Assembly (NCBI RefSeq): GCF_018390595.1
Contig: NZ_JAHBAV010000007.1
Coordinates: 19,340 to 83,339, forward strand
DNA: 64,000 bases
Origin: Dietzia massiliensis
GTDB taxonomy: Bacteria; Actinomycetota; Actinomycetes; Mycobacteriales; Mycobacteriaceae
Direction of reading: 5' to 3'
Below the pieces are notes generated by a model, which was given only the letters and a program-made list of their open reading frames with translations, was not told the origin of the DNA and searched no databases. The translations under genes were made by a program, and so were the position numbers. Shown here in pieces: positions 25,993 to 37,436 of this stretch; the first letter of the stretch is position 1; every line of letters starts with the position of its first letter.

Positions 25993-26799
25993 CTGAGTAC
26001 CACGCTTCTGGCCTTCAAAGGCGAGTTCCATCCCCCGAACATCGACAAGGAGTTCTTCCCTGTCGACAAGTGGCTGACGGACTTCGCAGGCGGTGCCTTC
26101 ACCCTGGACCGGCTCATGCTCGTCCGCCTCCTCATGGCGGTCGTGCTGCTGGCCTTCTTCGTGCTCGCGATGCGCAACCCGAAGCTCGTCCCGCGCGGTG
26201 TGCAGAACGTCGCCGAGATCTGCCTCGACTTCGTCCGCGTCCACGTGTCGGAGGAGATCCTCGGCAAGGAGCAGGGGCGCCGCTTCCTGCCGATCATCGC
26301 GACGATCTTCTTCGCGGTCATCGCGATGAACCTGCCCACCATCATCCCGGGCCTCAACATCTCGCCGAACGCGCGGATCGGCTTCCCGCTGGTCCTCGCG
26401 CTGCTGGGTTACGTGACCTTCATCTACGCCGGGTCCCGGCGATACGGATTCGCCCGCTTCATCAAGGCGAGTGTGGTCATCCCCAACCTGCCGCCGGCCC
26501 TGCACCTGCTGGTGGTGCCGATCGAGCTGGTCTCGACCTTCATCCTGCGTCCCGCCACGCTGACCATCCGACTCATGGCCAACATGCTGGCGGGTCACCT
26601 GATCATCGTGCTGCTGTTCAGCGCGTCGAACTTCTTCTTCTGGCAGCTCAACGGCTGGACCCTGCTGTCCGCCGGCATCTCCGTGCTGTCGATCGCGTTC
26701 ACGCTGTTCGAGCTCCTGGTGATCTTCCTGCAGGCGTACATCTTCGCGCTGCTGGTCGCCGTCTACATCGACAGTGCGCTCCACGCGGAGAACCACTAG
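25993..26799 (+). CDS. atpB: F0F1 ATP synthase subunit a, probable CTG start
   Basis: A 268-residue subunit a, the proton channel half facing the c-ring. About six hydrophobic segments are present; the essential arginine is in LTIRLMANMLAGHL and the last helix in LQAYIFALLVAVYI. The N-terminus FKGEFHPPNIDKEFFP resembles that of corynebacterial AtpB and lies before the first in-frame ATG (26116), so starting there would remove conserved residues. The only plausible in-frame initiator upstream is CTG at 25993, which has GGGGAG six bases before it. No in-frame ATG, GTG or TTG exists in the immediate 5' region. Confidence 0.9.
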   Translation: MSTTLLAFKGEFHPPNIDKEFFPVDKWLTDFAGGAFTLDRLMLVRLLMAVVLLAFFVLAMRNPKLVPRGVQNVAEICLDFVRVHVSEEILGKEQGRRFLPIIATIFFAVIAMNLPTIIPGLNISPNARIGFPLVLALLGYVTFIYAGSRRYGFARFIKASVVIPNLPPALHLLVVPIELVSTFILRPATLTIRLMANMLAGHLIIVLLFSASNFFFWQLNGWTLLSAGISVLSIAFTLFELLVIFLQAYIFALLVAVYIDSALHAENH

Positions 26800-26820
26800 T
26801 ACCCGGGCCGTCAGGCCTGA

Positions 26821-27138
<318 letters not shown>

Positions 27139-27170
27139 TCGACGACACACCGACCTCTTAGGGACGCACC

Positions 27171-27743
27171 ATGAACAACGTCATCGCCATCTTGGCGGCC
27201 GAGGGGGAAGCACTCCCCCTGGAGGAGAGCCCCAACCCGCTCATTCCTCCGCTGTATGACATCGTCTGGTCGCTCATCCCGCTCGCCGTCATCCTCTGGC
27301 TGTTCTGGAAGTTCATCCTTCCGAAGTTCCAGCAGGTTCTCGATGAGCGAGAGGAGCGGATCGAGGGCGGTCTGCGTCGTGCCGAGCAGACCCAGGCCGA
27401 GGCGAAGGAGGAGCTGGCCAAGTACAAGGCACAGCTCGCCGAGGCGCGCAGCGAAGCGGCCAAGATCCGCGACGACGCGCGAGCCCAGGGCCAGCAGATC
27501 CTCGCGGACATGAAGGCCGAGGCGCAGGCCGAGAGCGACAGGATCGTCGCCGCCGGCAACCAGCAGCTCGCGGCCCAGCGTCAGCAGATCGTCGCGGAAC
27601 TGCGTTCCGATCTCGGGCGTCAGTCCGTCGATCTGGCCGAGCGGCTCATGGGTGAGCAGCTGTCGGACTCCGTCCGTCGCTCCGGCACCATCGACCGCTT
27701 TCTGGCAGACCTCGACCGGGTCCCCGGCGCGGGCAAGAACTAA
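27171..27743 (+). CDS. atpF: F0F1 ATP synthase subunit b
   Basis: A 190-residue stator subunit: a short periplasmic N-terminus, one membrane helix ([20 protein letters not shown], about residues 30-49), then a long charged helix ([20 protein letters not shown] type) that forms the peripheral stalk. It is followed by a free-standing delta subunit, unlike M. tuberculosis where delta is fused to a second b-like domain. Confidence 0.95.
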   Translation: MNNVIAILAAEGEALPLEESPNPLIPPLYDIVWSLIPLAVILWLFWKFILPKFQQVLDEREERIEGGLRRAEQTQAEAKEELAKYKAQLAEARSEAAKIRDDARAQGQQILADMKAEAQAESDRIVAAGNQQLAAQRQQIVAELRSDLGRQSVDLAERLMGEQLSDSVRRSGTIDRFLADLDRVPGAGKN

Positions 27744-27757
27744 GGGAAGTGGAGTCC

Positions 27758-28576
27758 ATGCACGCAGCGAGTCGCGACGCGCTCGACCAGACCCGTGAGG
27801 CACTGAAGTCCGCCCTGGCCGCCGATCCGGCCGGCGGGGCGACCGGTGCGAAGGTGGGCCAGGAGCTCTTCCAGGTCGTCGACGTCCTGGAGGACAACCG
27901 GTCACTCCGGGTCGCCGTGGCCGACACGTCCGCCCCGGTGGAGGCCCGCCAGGACCTCGTCCGCGGGGTGTTCGGGTGGAAGGTCGACCAGACCACGCTC
28001 GACCTCCTGCTCGCTGCGGTGTCCCGGGACTGGTCCAACCCGCGTGAACTGCGGGCGGGCCTGATCCTGCTGGGCCGCGAGGCGCTCCTGCGCTCCGCGG
28101 AGCAGCAGGGCCAGCTCCAGACGGTCGAGGACGAGCTGTTCCGGCTCGGCCGCATCGTCGCCGGCGACGCGGAGTTCGAGCAGGCCCTCGCCGACAAGAC
28201 CGCGCCGGCGGACGCCAAGCGGGCCCTGCTCGCCCAGGTGCTCTACGGCAAGGTCACCGCGGTCACCGAGGCGCTGGCCTCCCAGGCCGTCGCCCGGCCG
28301 GCCGGTATGCCCGCGGACGACTTCATGGAGATCTCCCGGCAGGCCGCGGAACTGCGCGGCCGCGCCGTGGCCGTGGTGACGAGCGCGGAGCCCCTGACCG
28401 AGCAGCAGACCGACGACCTCCGTGGCCGGCTCGCGTCGATCTACGGCCGCGAGCTGGCCATCCACAACGACGTCGATCCCGCCCTGCTGGGCGGGGCGGT
28501 GGTCCGCGTGGGTGACGAGATCATCGACGGCAGCGTGGCGGGTCGCCTGGACGCGTTGCGGCGCACCCTGCGCTGA
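27758..28576 (+). CDS. atpH: F0F1 ATP synthase subunit delta
   Basis: A 272-residue OSCP/delta subunit joining the peripheral stalk to the top of F1. The C-terminal signature is NDVDPALLGGAVVRVGDEIIDGS. It is longer than the 180-residue E. coli delta but has no N-terminal membrane helix, so it is the corynebacterial type and not the mycobacterial b-delta fusion (about 446 aa). ATG 27758 is preferred because AGGGAAG lies 8 nt upstream; the in-frame GTG at 27749 sits on top of that site. Confidence 0.93.
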   Translation: MHAASRDALDQTREALKSALAADPAGGATGAKVGQELFQVVDVLEDNRSLRVAVADTSAPVEARQDLVRGVFGWKVDQTTLDLLLAAVSRDWSNPRELRAGLILLGREALLRSAEQQGQLQTVEDELFRLGRIVAGDAEFEQALADKTAPADAKRALLAQVLYGKVTAVTEALASQAVARPAGMPADDFMEISRQAAELRGRAVAVVTSAEPLTEQQTDDLRGRLASIYGRELAIHNDVDPALLGGAVVRVGDEIIDGSVAGRLDALRRTLR

Positions 28577-28579
28577 CCG

Positions 28580-28595
28580 GTTCGACCGGTCGAAC
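28580..28595. repeat. 16-bp perfect palindrome between atpH and atpA
   Basis: GTTCGACCGGTCGAAC begins 3 nt after the atpH stop codon. It can form an 8-bp cruciform or, in RNA, a short-loop hairpin. No U-tract follows, so it is not a classical terminator. The remaining 77 bp to atpA also contain CTATAAAG (28637-28644), a weak promoter-like element. Confidence 0.7.
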
Positions 28596-28672
28596 GACGA
28601 GCTGCGGTCTCCAGTGGTCGAGGCTCGGCACACACCTATAAAGCACATCCCGACTTTGAGAGCAGGAATGAC

Positions 28673-30313
<1,641 letters not shown>

Positions 30314-30368
30314 GGCCTCGCGATGACAGCCATCCGATACTCGGGCGAGAGGAGCGTGATCTGAGACC

Positions 30369-31355
30369 ATGGCCAACCTGCGCGAACTCCGCGACCGGAT
30401 CAAGTCGGTCAACTCGACCAAGAAGATCACCAAGGCCCAGGAGCTGATCGCCACCTCGCAGATCTCCAAGTCCCAGGCACGGGTCGCCGCGGCGAAGCCG
30501 TTCGCGGACCAGATCACGGCGATCCTGACCGACCTCGCGAGTGCGTCGTCGATCCAGCACCGCATGCTCAACGAGCCCGAGGATCCCAAGCGGTCCGCGG
30601 TGCTCGTGGTGACCTCCGACCGTGGTATGGCCGGCGGGTACAACCACAACGTCCTCAAGGAGGCCGCCGAGCTCATCGCGTACCTCGAGGGCGAGGGTCG
30701 CGAGGTGGACATCTACGTCCTCGGCAACAAGGGCATCGTCTACTACACGTTCCGGGAGATCCCCCTCGCCGGTTCGTGGTCCGGGCACTCCGAGAAGCCC
30801 GACTACCAGGAGGCCCGGCCGGCCTTCCAGCTCCTGTCGAAGGCGTTCGCTGTCGGCGGCGAGGACTCGTTCGACGCCGCGGAGTTCCTCGGTGAGGATC
30901 ACCAGGGCGACACGACCCGTAAGGGCGTGGACGAGGTCCACATCGTCTACACCCGGTTCGTCTCCATGCTGACCCAGACGCCCAAGGCGCGGCGGTTGGC
31001 GCCGATCGAGACCCAGGTCGAGATCGAGGAGCTGGACCTGGGCGAGGACTACATGGACTCCCCGGAGGCCGAGTTCAAGCCCGAGGTCACCTTCGAGCCG
31101 GATGCCGACACCCTGCTCGACAACCTCCTCCCGAGGTACATGTCGACCCGGGCCTTCGCCGCACTGCTCGAGTCGGCGGCGTCGGAGTCGGCGGCCCGTC
31201 GTACGGCCATGAAGTCGGCGACGGACAACGCGACCGACATCGTCGAGGGTCTCAGCCGTGAGGCGAACCAGGCCCGTCAGGCACAGATCACCCAGGAAAT
31301 CAGCGAGATCGTCGGCGGAGCCGGTGCGCTCGCCGCGAGCGCAGGAAGTGACTAG
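30369..31355 (+). CDS. atpG: F0F1 ATP synthase subunit gamma
   Basis: A 328-residue central rotor shaft. The N-terminal helix is RDRIKSVNSTKKITKAQELIA and the C-terminal helix contains ARRTAMKSATDNATDIV, both typical. Between about residues 170 and 190 is a polar insertion (GEDHQGDTTRKGVDEVH) at the place where mycobacterial gamma carries its specific loop. It starts 55 nt after atpA and ends 3 nt before atpD. Confidence 0.96.
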   Translation: MANLRELRDRIKSVNSTKKITKAQELIATSQISKSQARVAAAKPFADQITAILTDLASASSIQHRMLNEPEDPKRSAVLVVTSDRGMAGGYNHNVLKEAAELIAYLEGEGREVDIYVLGNKGIVYYTFREIPLAGSWSGHSEKPDYQEARPAFQLLSKAFAVGGEDSFDAAEFLGEDHQGDTTRKGVDEVHIVYTRFVSMLTQTPKARRLAPIETQVEIEELDLGEDYMDSPEAEFKPEVTFEPDADTLLDNLLPRYMSTRAFAALLESAASESAARRTAMKSATDNATDIVEGLSREANQARQAQITQEISEIVGGAGALAASAGSD

Positions 31356-32807
<1,452 letters not shown>

Positions 32808-32816
32808 CCGTAGACA

Positions 32817-33188
32817 ATGGCTGACATCGAAGTCGAGTTCGTCACGGTCGAGCGCCGCTTCTGGTCCGGTACCGCCACGATGGTGGTCGCCAAGACCACC
32901 GAGGGCGAGATCGGCATCCAGGCCGGGCACGAGCCGCTGCTCGGCGAACTGGACGCCGGTGGCACCGTGACCGTCTACACCGACGAGGGCAAGAAGGTCG
33001 CCGCGGTCCAGGGCGGCTTCCTCTCGGTCACCGCTCACAAGGTCAGTATCCTCGGTGAGGCGGCGGAGTGGTCCGACGCGATCGACCGTTCCGCCGCGGA
33101 GAAGGCGCTGTCCGAGGCCGGCGACGATGCCGCCGCCGCCGCAACGGCCCGGGGTCGCCTCCGCGCCATCGAGAAGGCCGGCGCCTAG
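32817..33188 (+). CDS. atpC: F0F1 ATP synthase subunit epsilon
   Basis: A 123-residue subunit with the N-terminal beta-sandwich (VEFVTVERRFWSGTATMVVAKTTEGEIGI) and a C-terminal helix pair rich in Ala. It couples rotor to c-ring and can inhibit hydrolysis. It starts 9 nt after atpD and is the last canonical gene of the ATP synthase operon. Confidence 0.96.
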   Translation: MADIEVEFVTVERRFWSGTATMVVAKTTEGEIGIQAGHEPLLGELDAGGTVTVYTDEGKKVAAVQGGFLSVTAHKVSILGEAAEWSDAIDRSAAEKALSEAGDDAAAAATARGRLRAIEKAGA

Positions 33189-33245
33189 TCGACCCCCCGG
33201 CCCGACCGGCACCCCGGCCGCGGCCACCGGAAGGAGTTGAGCAGA

Positions 33246-33695
33246 TTGACGGCTCCCATCGAGATCGTTCTCGGTGTCGTCGTCCTGCTCGTCCTGATCC
33301 CGGTGGTCGCGGCCGCGGTCTATCGTCTGGTGGTCGTCCGACGGAACTCCACGTCGGTCCTCGTGCGGAGGACAGGGGAGGAGTCGTGGCGATACGGAGC
33401 GGTCCGGTATTCCGATACCGACGTCGGCTTCTACCGCCTGGGCAGCGTCCGGTTCGGGGCCGACGTCCGGCTGGATCGTCGGAGTCTGGCACTGGGGGCG
33501 CGGCGGCAACCGACCGGCCCCGAGCTCGACGTGGCCGAGGAGGGCGAGGTGATCGTCCCCTTCTCCGGCACCGATCCCCGGGGCACCCTCGTCGAGGGCG
33601 AGCTGTGTCTGGCCCCCGCCAAACTGACCGGGATGCTCGCGTGGGTCGAGGCCTGTTCGACCGAGCAGATCCGACTACGGCGTCCACACCGCTGA
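33246..33695 (+). CDS. DUF2550 membrane-anchored protein
   Basis: A 149-residue protein with one N-terminal hydrophobic segment (IVLGVVVLLVLIPVVAAAVY) followed by a soluble beta-rich domain (SWRYGAVRYSDTDVGFYRLGSVRFGAD region, cut here by variable turns). This is DUF2550, found directly after atpC in Mycobacteriales (Rv1312). Its function is unknown. I chose TTG 33246 because AAGGAG ends 9 nt upstream; a TTG at 33237 touches that site. Confidence 0.87.
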   Translation: MTAPIEIVLGVVVLLVLIPVVAAAVYRLVVVRRNSTSVLVRRTGEESWRYGAVRYSDTDVGFYRLGSVRFGADVRLDRRSLALGARRQPTGPELDVAEEGEVIVPFSGTDPRGTLVEGELCLAPAKLTGMLAWVEACSTEQIRLRRPHR

Positions 33696-33764
33696 CACCC
33701 CGGGACCGCGATCCCGGTCCGCTGCCCGACCGCACCGGTCCATCGCCCGTTTCAGGAGGAATCC

Positions 33765-34445
33765 TTGCGTCTCGTCGTCGCCACCTGTCAGGTCGACTAC
33801 GTGGGCCGTCTCACCGCGCACCTTCCCATGGCGCCGCGCCTGCTGCTCGTCAAGGCTGACGGCTCGGTCAGCGTCCATGCCGACGACCGGGCGTACAAGC
33901 CGCTCAACTGGATGACGCCGCCCTGCTCGCTGACCGAGCAGGAGCATCCGGAGAACCCTGACCACCGCCTCTGGATCGTGGAGAACAAGGCGGGGGAGCA
34001 GCTGCGGATCACCGTGGCCGAGGTGCACCACGAGTCCCATCACGAACTCGGCGTGGATCCGGGTCTCGTGAAGGACGGCGTCGAGGCCCACCTACAGGAG
34101 CTGCTCGCCGAACACATCGAGACCCTGGGGCCCGGGTACAGCCTCGTGCGCCGCGAGTACATGACCGCCATCGGGCCGGTCGACATCCTCGGCCGTGACG
34201 CCGACGGGGTGACCGTCGCGGTGGAGATCAAACGTCGCGGTGAGATCGACGGCGTCGAGCAGCTCACCCGGTACCTGGAACTGCTCAACCGCGATCCGTT
34301 GCTCGCCCCGGTGACCGGGATCTTCGCCGCCCAGGTCATCAAGCCGCAGGCCCGGACCCTCGCCACGGACCGGGGGATCCGGTGCGTCACCCTCGACTAC
34401 GACACGCTCCGCGGCATCGAGTCCACCGACCTCCGGCTCTTCTGA
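33765..34445 (+). CDS. nucS: mismatch-specific endonuclease NucS/EndoMS
   Basis: A 226-residue nuclease that cuts double-stranded DNA at mismatches and replaces MutS-MutL repair in most actinobacteria. The N-terminal DNA-binding half begins [16 protein letters not shown]. The C-terminal nuclease domain has the PD-(D/E)xK-like residues in GPVDILGRD and VAVEIKRRG, then Q-L-T-R-Y. The start is TTG with AGGAGGA 4-10 nt upstream. It is 69 nt after the DUF2550 gene and could share the ATP synthase transcript's end. Confidence 0.95.
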   Translation: MRLVVATCQVDYVGRLTAHLPMAPRLLLVKADGSVSVHADDRAYKPLNWMTPPCSLTEQEHPENPDHRLWIVENKAGEQLRITVAEVHHESHHELGVDPGLVKDGVEAHLQELLAEHIETLGPGYSLVRREYMTAIGPVDILGRDADGVTVAVEIKRRGEIDGVEQLTRYLELLNRDPLLAPVTGIFAAQVIKPQARTLATDRGIRCVTLDYDTLRGIESTDLRLF

Positions 34446-34458
34446 GCGGGCTCGGCCG

Positions 34459-34761
34459 ATGCCCAGGAGACACCGGCGCGGCGGCGGCGAACGCCCCGCG
34501 CCCCGGCGGGACGGCCTCGGCGGCGGCGCGCTCGAGTCCGGCCCCGCCGGCGATCCCGATCAGTACCACGTCCGGCGGATCCCGGCGGCGCGGGCTACGA
34601 AGGACTATCGATGCCCGGGGTGTGATCACCTCGTGACCGCGGGAACACCTCACGTCGTCGCGTGGCCGGACCGGCCGGGTGGCGATGAGGAACGACGGCA
34701 CTGGCACGCCGGGTGCTGGTCCGGTCGCGGCCGGCGTGGCCTCACCCGTCGCTGGAGCTGA
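34459..34761 (+). CDS. small conserved protein with a zinc-ribbon-like Cys/His motif
   Basis: A 100-residue Arg-rich protein. After a variable head it has RATKDYRCPGCDHLV and then HVVAWP and RRHWHAGCW, a pattern of CxxC plus H and C that could bind one zinc ion. Similar short proteins following nucS are common in actinobacteria and are often misnamed ATP/GTP-binding proteins. The function is unknown. It begins 13 nt after nucS, and its last 20 bases overlap the convergent coiled-coil gene. Confidence 0.7.
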   Translation: MPRRHRRGGGERPAPRRDGLGGGALESGPAGDPDQYHVRRIPAARATKDYRCPGCDHLVTAGTPHVVAWPDRPGGDEERRHWHAGCWSGRGRRGLTRRWS

Positions 34762-35620
34762 ACCCTGGTTCCGGCGGCAGCTCGAACGCGTCGTCGCCCT
34801 CGGTGCCGGGGACGGGTTCGAGCCTCGCGCGAATCGTGGTGAGATCGCCGATCACGCGCTGCCGGAGATCCCGTAGCTCGTCGACGTGCGCGCGGGCCCG
34901 CGCCGTGACGTCCCGCGCCTCGTCACGGGCCCGGTCGACGATCCGGCGCGCCTCCTCGTGCGCCTCACGGCGCGTCGCGTCGGCGGCGGCTACCGCGGCG
35001 TCGTGACGCTCGCGCTCCTCGCGCAGGGATTCGCTGCGGCGCAGATCCGACGCGAGTCGGAAATCCTCGTCGATCTGCTCCCGACGACGGGCGGCCTCCT
35101 CGTCGAGTGACCGCGCCTCCCTCTGGGCAGCGCGAACGATCTCCTCCGCCCGCGTGCGGGCCGCGGCGAGCACGCCGGTGTGTTCGGTCCGGACGGCGGC
35201 GGCGCGGGCGCGGACGTTTGCCAGTTCGGCGGCCGCGGTCTCCCGGAGTCGCCACGCCTCCTCCTCGGCCTCCGTGCGGACGCGATCGGCAACGGCGAGG
35301 GCGGCGTCACGAATGGCCGCGGCCTCGGCGGTGGCGAGCGAGAGCATGGTGGACAGACGATCCGACATCTGGTCGCTGGTGACCGGCGCCCGTCCGAGTT
35401 CCGCGACACGCGCCTCGAGCTCGCTCACGCGTGTGCGTGCACGCTCGGCCTCCGCGGTGGCCCGGTCGGCACGGGCGACGGCGGCGTCGCGGTCAGCACG
35501 CAGGAGCTCCGCCTCGGCCTCGAGGCGCGAGAGGGCGGCCGTCACCTGCTCGCGGTCGAAACCCTTGCGCACCACCGCGAACGGCTCGACGGTCGCCGGG
35601 GGAGTGTGCATGCTCGACAT
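34742..35620 (-). CDS. coiled-coil protein with DivIVA-like N-terminus
   Basis: A 292-residue protein that is almost wholly helical coiled coil, rich in Ala, Arg and Glu (residues about 25-265). The N-terminus FAVVRKGFDREQVTAALSRLE fits a DivIVA/Wag31-like start, where the phrase xVRxGFDxxQV is common. Such proteins mark curved membrane or join polar-growth scaffolds, but no function is shown here. The start ATG is 6 nt after TAGGGT on the minus strand, implying a leaderless message. The stop codon overlaps the convergent small gene by 20 bp. Confidence 0.82.
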   Translation of the reverse strand: MSSMHTPPATVEPFAVVRKGFDREQVTAALSRLEAEAELLRADRDAAVARADRATAEAERARTRVSELEARVAELGRAPVTSDQMSDRLSTMLSLATAEAAAIRDAALAVADRVRTEAEEEAWRLRETAAAELANVRARAAAVRTEHTGVLAAARTRAEEIVRAAQREARSLDEEAARRREQIDEDFRLASDLRRSESLREERERHDAAVAAADATRREAHEEARRIVDRARDEARDVTARARAHVDELRDLRQRVIGDLTTIRARLEPVPGTEGDDAFELPPEPGFSSSDG

Positions 35621-35626
35621 GCCCCC

Positions 35627-35632
35627 ACCCTA
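35627..35632 (-). promoter_or_regulatory. -10 box of the coiled-coil gene, leaderless
   Basis: On the minus strand, TAGGGT is followed by GGGGGC and the ATG. No ribosome-binding site is needed at this spacing. Confidence 0.5.
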
Positions 35633-35654
35633 GCCGCGGGCGCGGTCGTCGCGC

Positions 35655-36125
35655 CTAGTGCTGGTCGGAGGCGGGCTCGACCAGCTCGAGCAGCACGCCG
35701 CCCGCGTCCTTCGGGTGCACGAAGTTGATGCGGGAACCGGCCGTGCCCCGCTTGGGCGCGGGGTACAGGACCCGGACGCCGCGGCCGGTGAGGTGCTCGG
35801 TGATCGCGTCGATGTCGGTGACACGGACCGCCATCTGCTGGATACCGGGCCCGTTGCGGTCGATGAACTTGGCGATCGTCGAGGTCTCGTCGAGCGGTGC
35901 CAGGACCTGGAGGAGGGCGCTGCCCTCGGGGCGACCGGGCGATCCGAGCATCGCCTCGCGCACGCCCTGCTCCTCGTTGACCTCCTCGTGGAGGTTCTCC
36001 ATGCCCAGGTTGTCGCGGTACCAGGCCACCGCGGCGTCGAAGTCGGGCACCGCCACGCCGACGTGGTCGATCGCCACGACGAGCTCGGAGGGCAGCAAGG
36101 GTTGGCCGGTTGGGGTGGTGGTCAT
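35655..36125 (-). CDS. mce: methylmalonyl-CoA epimerase (VOC family)
   Basis: A 156-residue vicinal-oxygen-chelate protein that interconverts (R)- and (S)-methylmalonyl-CoA in propionate metabolism. Metal-ligand and family segments are IDHVGVAVPDFDAAVAWY, GPGIQQMAVRV (the usual His is replaced by Gln in IQQMAVRV) and a C-terminal GGVLLELVEP. It has the same place as Rv1322A, beside the thiolase gene, with which it is divergent. The ATG at 36125 is preceded by TAACGT at a 7-nt distance, implying leaderless expression; longer in-frame extensions contain no conserved sequence. Confidence 0.92.
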   Translation of the reverse strand: MTTTPTGQPLLPSELVVAIDHVGVAVPDFDAAVAWYRDNLGMENLHEEVNEEQGVREAMLGSPGRPEGSALLQVLAPLDETSTIAKFIDRNGPGIQQMAVRVTDIDAITEHLTGRGVRVLYPAPKRGTAGSRINFVHPKDAGGVLLELVEPASDQH

Positions 36126-36132
36126 ACCTGCC

Positions 36133-36138
36133 ACGTTA
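36133..36138 (-). promoter_or_regulatory. mce: -10 box of methylmalonyl-CoA epimerase gene, leaderless
   Basis: On the minus strand, TAACGT is followed by GGCAGGT (7 nt) and then the ATG. On the opposite strand of the same intergenic region TACAGT (36169-36174) may drive the thiolase gene. Confidence 0.5.
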
Positions 36139-36201
36139 TCCGTTCCCCCTTCCCGGTAGTTTGGCCAGTACAGTCGTTTCCCCTCGATCGGAAGGTGTCC
36201 C

Positions 36202-37401
36202 ATGACCGCCGACCCCACCCGCACCGTCATCGTCTCCGGTGCCCGTACCCCGTTCGGCCGCCTGCAGGGAGGCCTGTCCTCCCTGTCCGCTCCCGAGCTG
36301 GGCGGCATCGCGATCCGCGCCGCCCTCGAGCGCGGGAACGTCCCCGCCGAGGCCGTCGACCAGGTGATCATGGGTCAGGTTCTGTCCGCCGGTAACGGTC
36401 AGATGCCCGCGCGGCAGGCGTCGCTCGCGGCCGGTATCCCCAAGCGCGTCGACGCGCTGAGCATCAACAAGATGTGCTTGTCCGGGCTCACCGCCATCGC
36501 GCTCGCCGACCAGGCGATCCGCTCGGGCCACTCCGAGGTCGTCGTCGCGGGCGGCCAGGAGTCCATGTCGCAGGCCCCGCACCTGCTGCCCAAGAGCCGG
36601 GCCGGCTACAAGTACGGCTCGATCGAGGTCCTGGACCACATGGCCTTCGACGGCCTGCACGACGTGCCGACGGACCAGCCGATGGGCGCGCTCACCGAGG
36701 CCCGCAACGTCGAGCTCGAGATCACCCGTGAGCACCAGGACGAGTTCGCCGCGATCTCCCACCAGCGCGCGGCCGCCGCCGCCGCGGAGGGCCGGTTCGC
36801 CGACGAGATCGTGCCGGTCACGGTCAAGGGCCGCAAGGGCGAGACCGTGGTGGACACCGACGAGGGGGTGCGCCCCGACTCAACGCCCGAGTCGATGGCC
36901 AAGCTCAAGCCTGCCTTCTCCAAGGACGGCACCATCACGGCCGGATCGTCGTCGCAGATCTCCGATGGTGCCTCCGCTGTGATCGTCACCAGCGCCGCGC
37001 GCGCCGAGGCCGAGGGCTGGACCGTCCTGGCCGAGATCGTCGGGTACGGGACGGTCGCCGGCCCGGACTCGACGCTTCAGCACCAGCCCGCCGACGCGGT
37101 GCTGGACGCCTGCAGGCGTGCGGACATCGATGTCAAGGACATCGACCTGTTCGAGTTCAACGAGGCCTTCGCCTCCGTCGGGCTGCACTCGACCCGGATG
37201 CTCGAGCTCAGCTCGGACCAGGTCAACGTCAACGGCGGGGCCATCTCCATCGGCCACCCGATCGGTGTGTCCGGTAACCGCGTCGTCCTCACGCTGGCGC
37301 TCGAGCTCGCCCGGCGGGGCGGCGGACTCGGCGCGGCCGCGCTCTGTGGCGGCGGCGGCCAGGGTGACGCCCTGCTCATCCGGGTGCCCGCGGCCGGCTG
37401 A
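36202..37401 (+). CDS. acetyl-CoA C-acetyltransferase (thiolase)
   Basis: A 399-residue thiolase of the biosynthetic type, making or cleaving acetoacetyl-CoA. The nucleophilic cysteine is C92 in [11 protein letters not shown], the histidine lies in [14 protein letters not shown], and the second cysteine is in [12 protein letters not shown]. The start has GGAAGGTG upstream. The corresponding M. tuberculosis gene in this position is fadA4 (Rv1323). It may work with the neighbouring epimerase in short-chain acyl-CoA metabolism, which is an inference from location. Confidence 0.94.
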   Translation: MTADPTRTVIVSGARTPFGRLQGGLSSLSAPELGGIAIRAALERGNVPAEAVDQVIMGQVLSAGNGQMPARQASLAAGIPKRVDALSINKMCLSGLTAIALADQAIRSGHSEVVVAGGQESMSQAPHLLPKSRAGYKYGSIEVLDHMAFDGLHDVPTDQPMGALTEARNVELEITREHQDEFAAISHQRAAAAAAEGRFADEIVPVTVKGRKGETVVDTDEGVRPDSTPESMAKLKPAFSKDGTITAGSSSQISDGASAVIVTSAARAEAEGWTVLAEIVGYGTVAGPDSTLQHQPADAVLDACRRADIDVKDIDLFEFNEAFASVGLHSTRMLELSSDQVNVNGGAISIGHPIGVSGNRVVLTLALELARRGGGLGAAALCGGGGQGDALLIRVPAAG

Positions 37402-37436
37402 CACCCCCGTCCGGGCATCGTGGAAGGATCGGAGAC

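Noticed and set aside
25808..25996. A 62-codon open frame upstream of atpB
   Set aside because: No family resemblance and Arg-rich composition. It ends in the atpB ribosome site and is better read as the operon leader.
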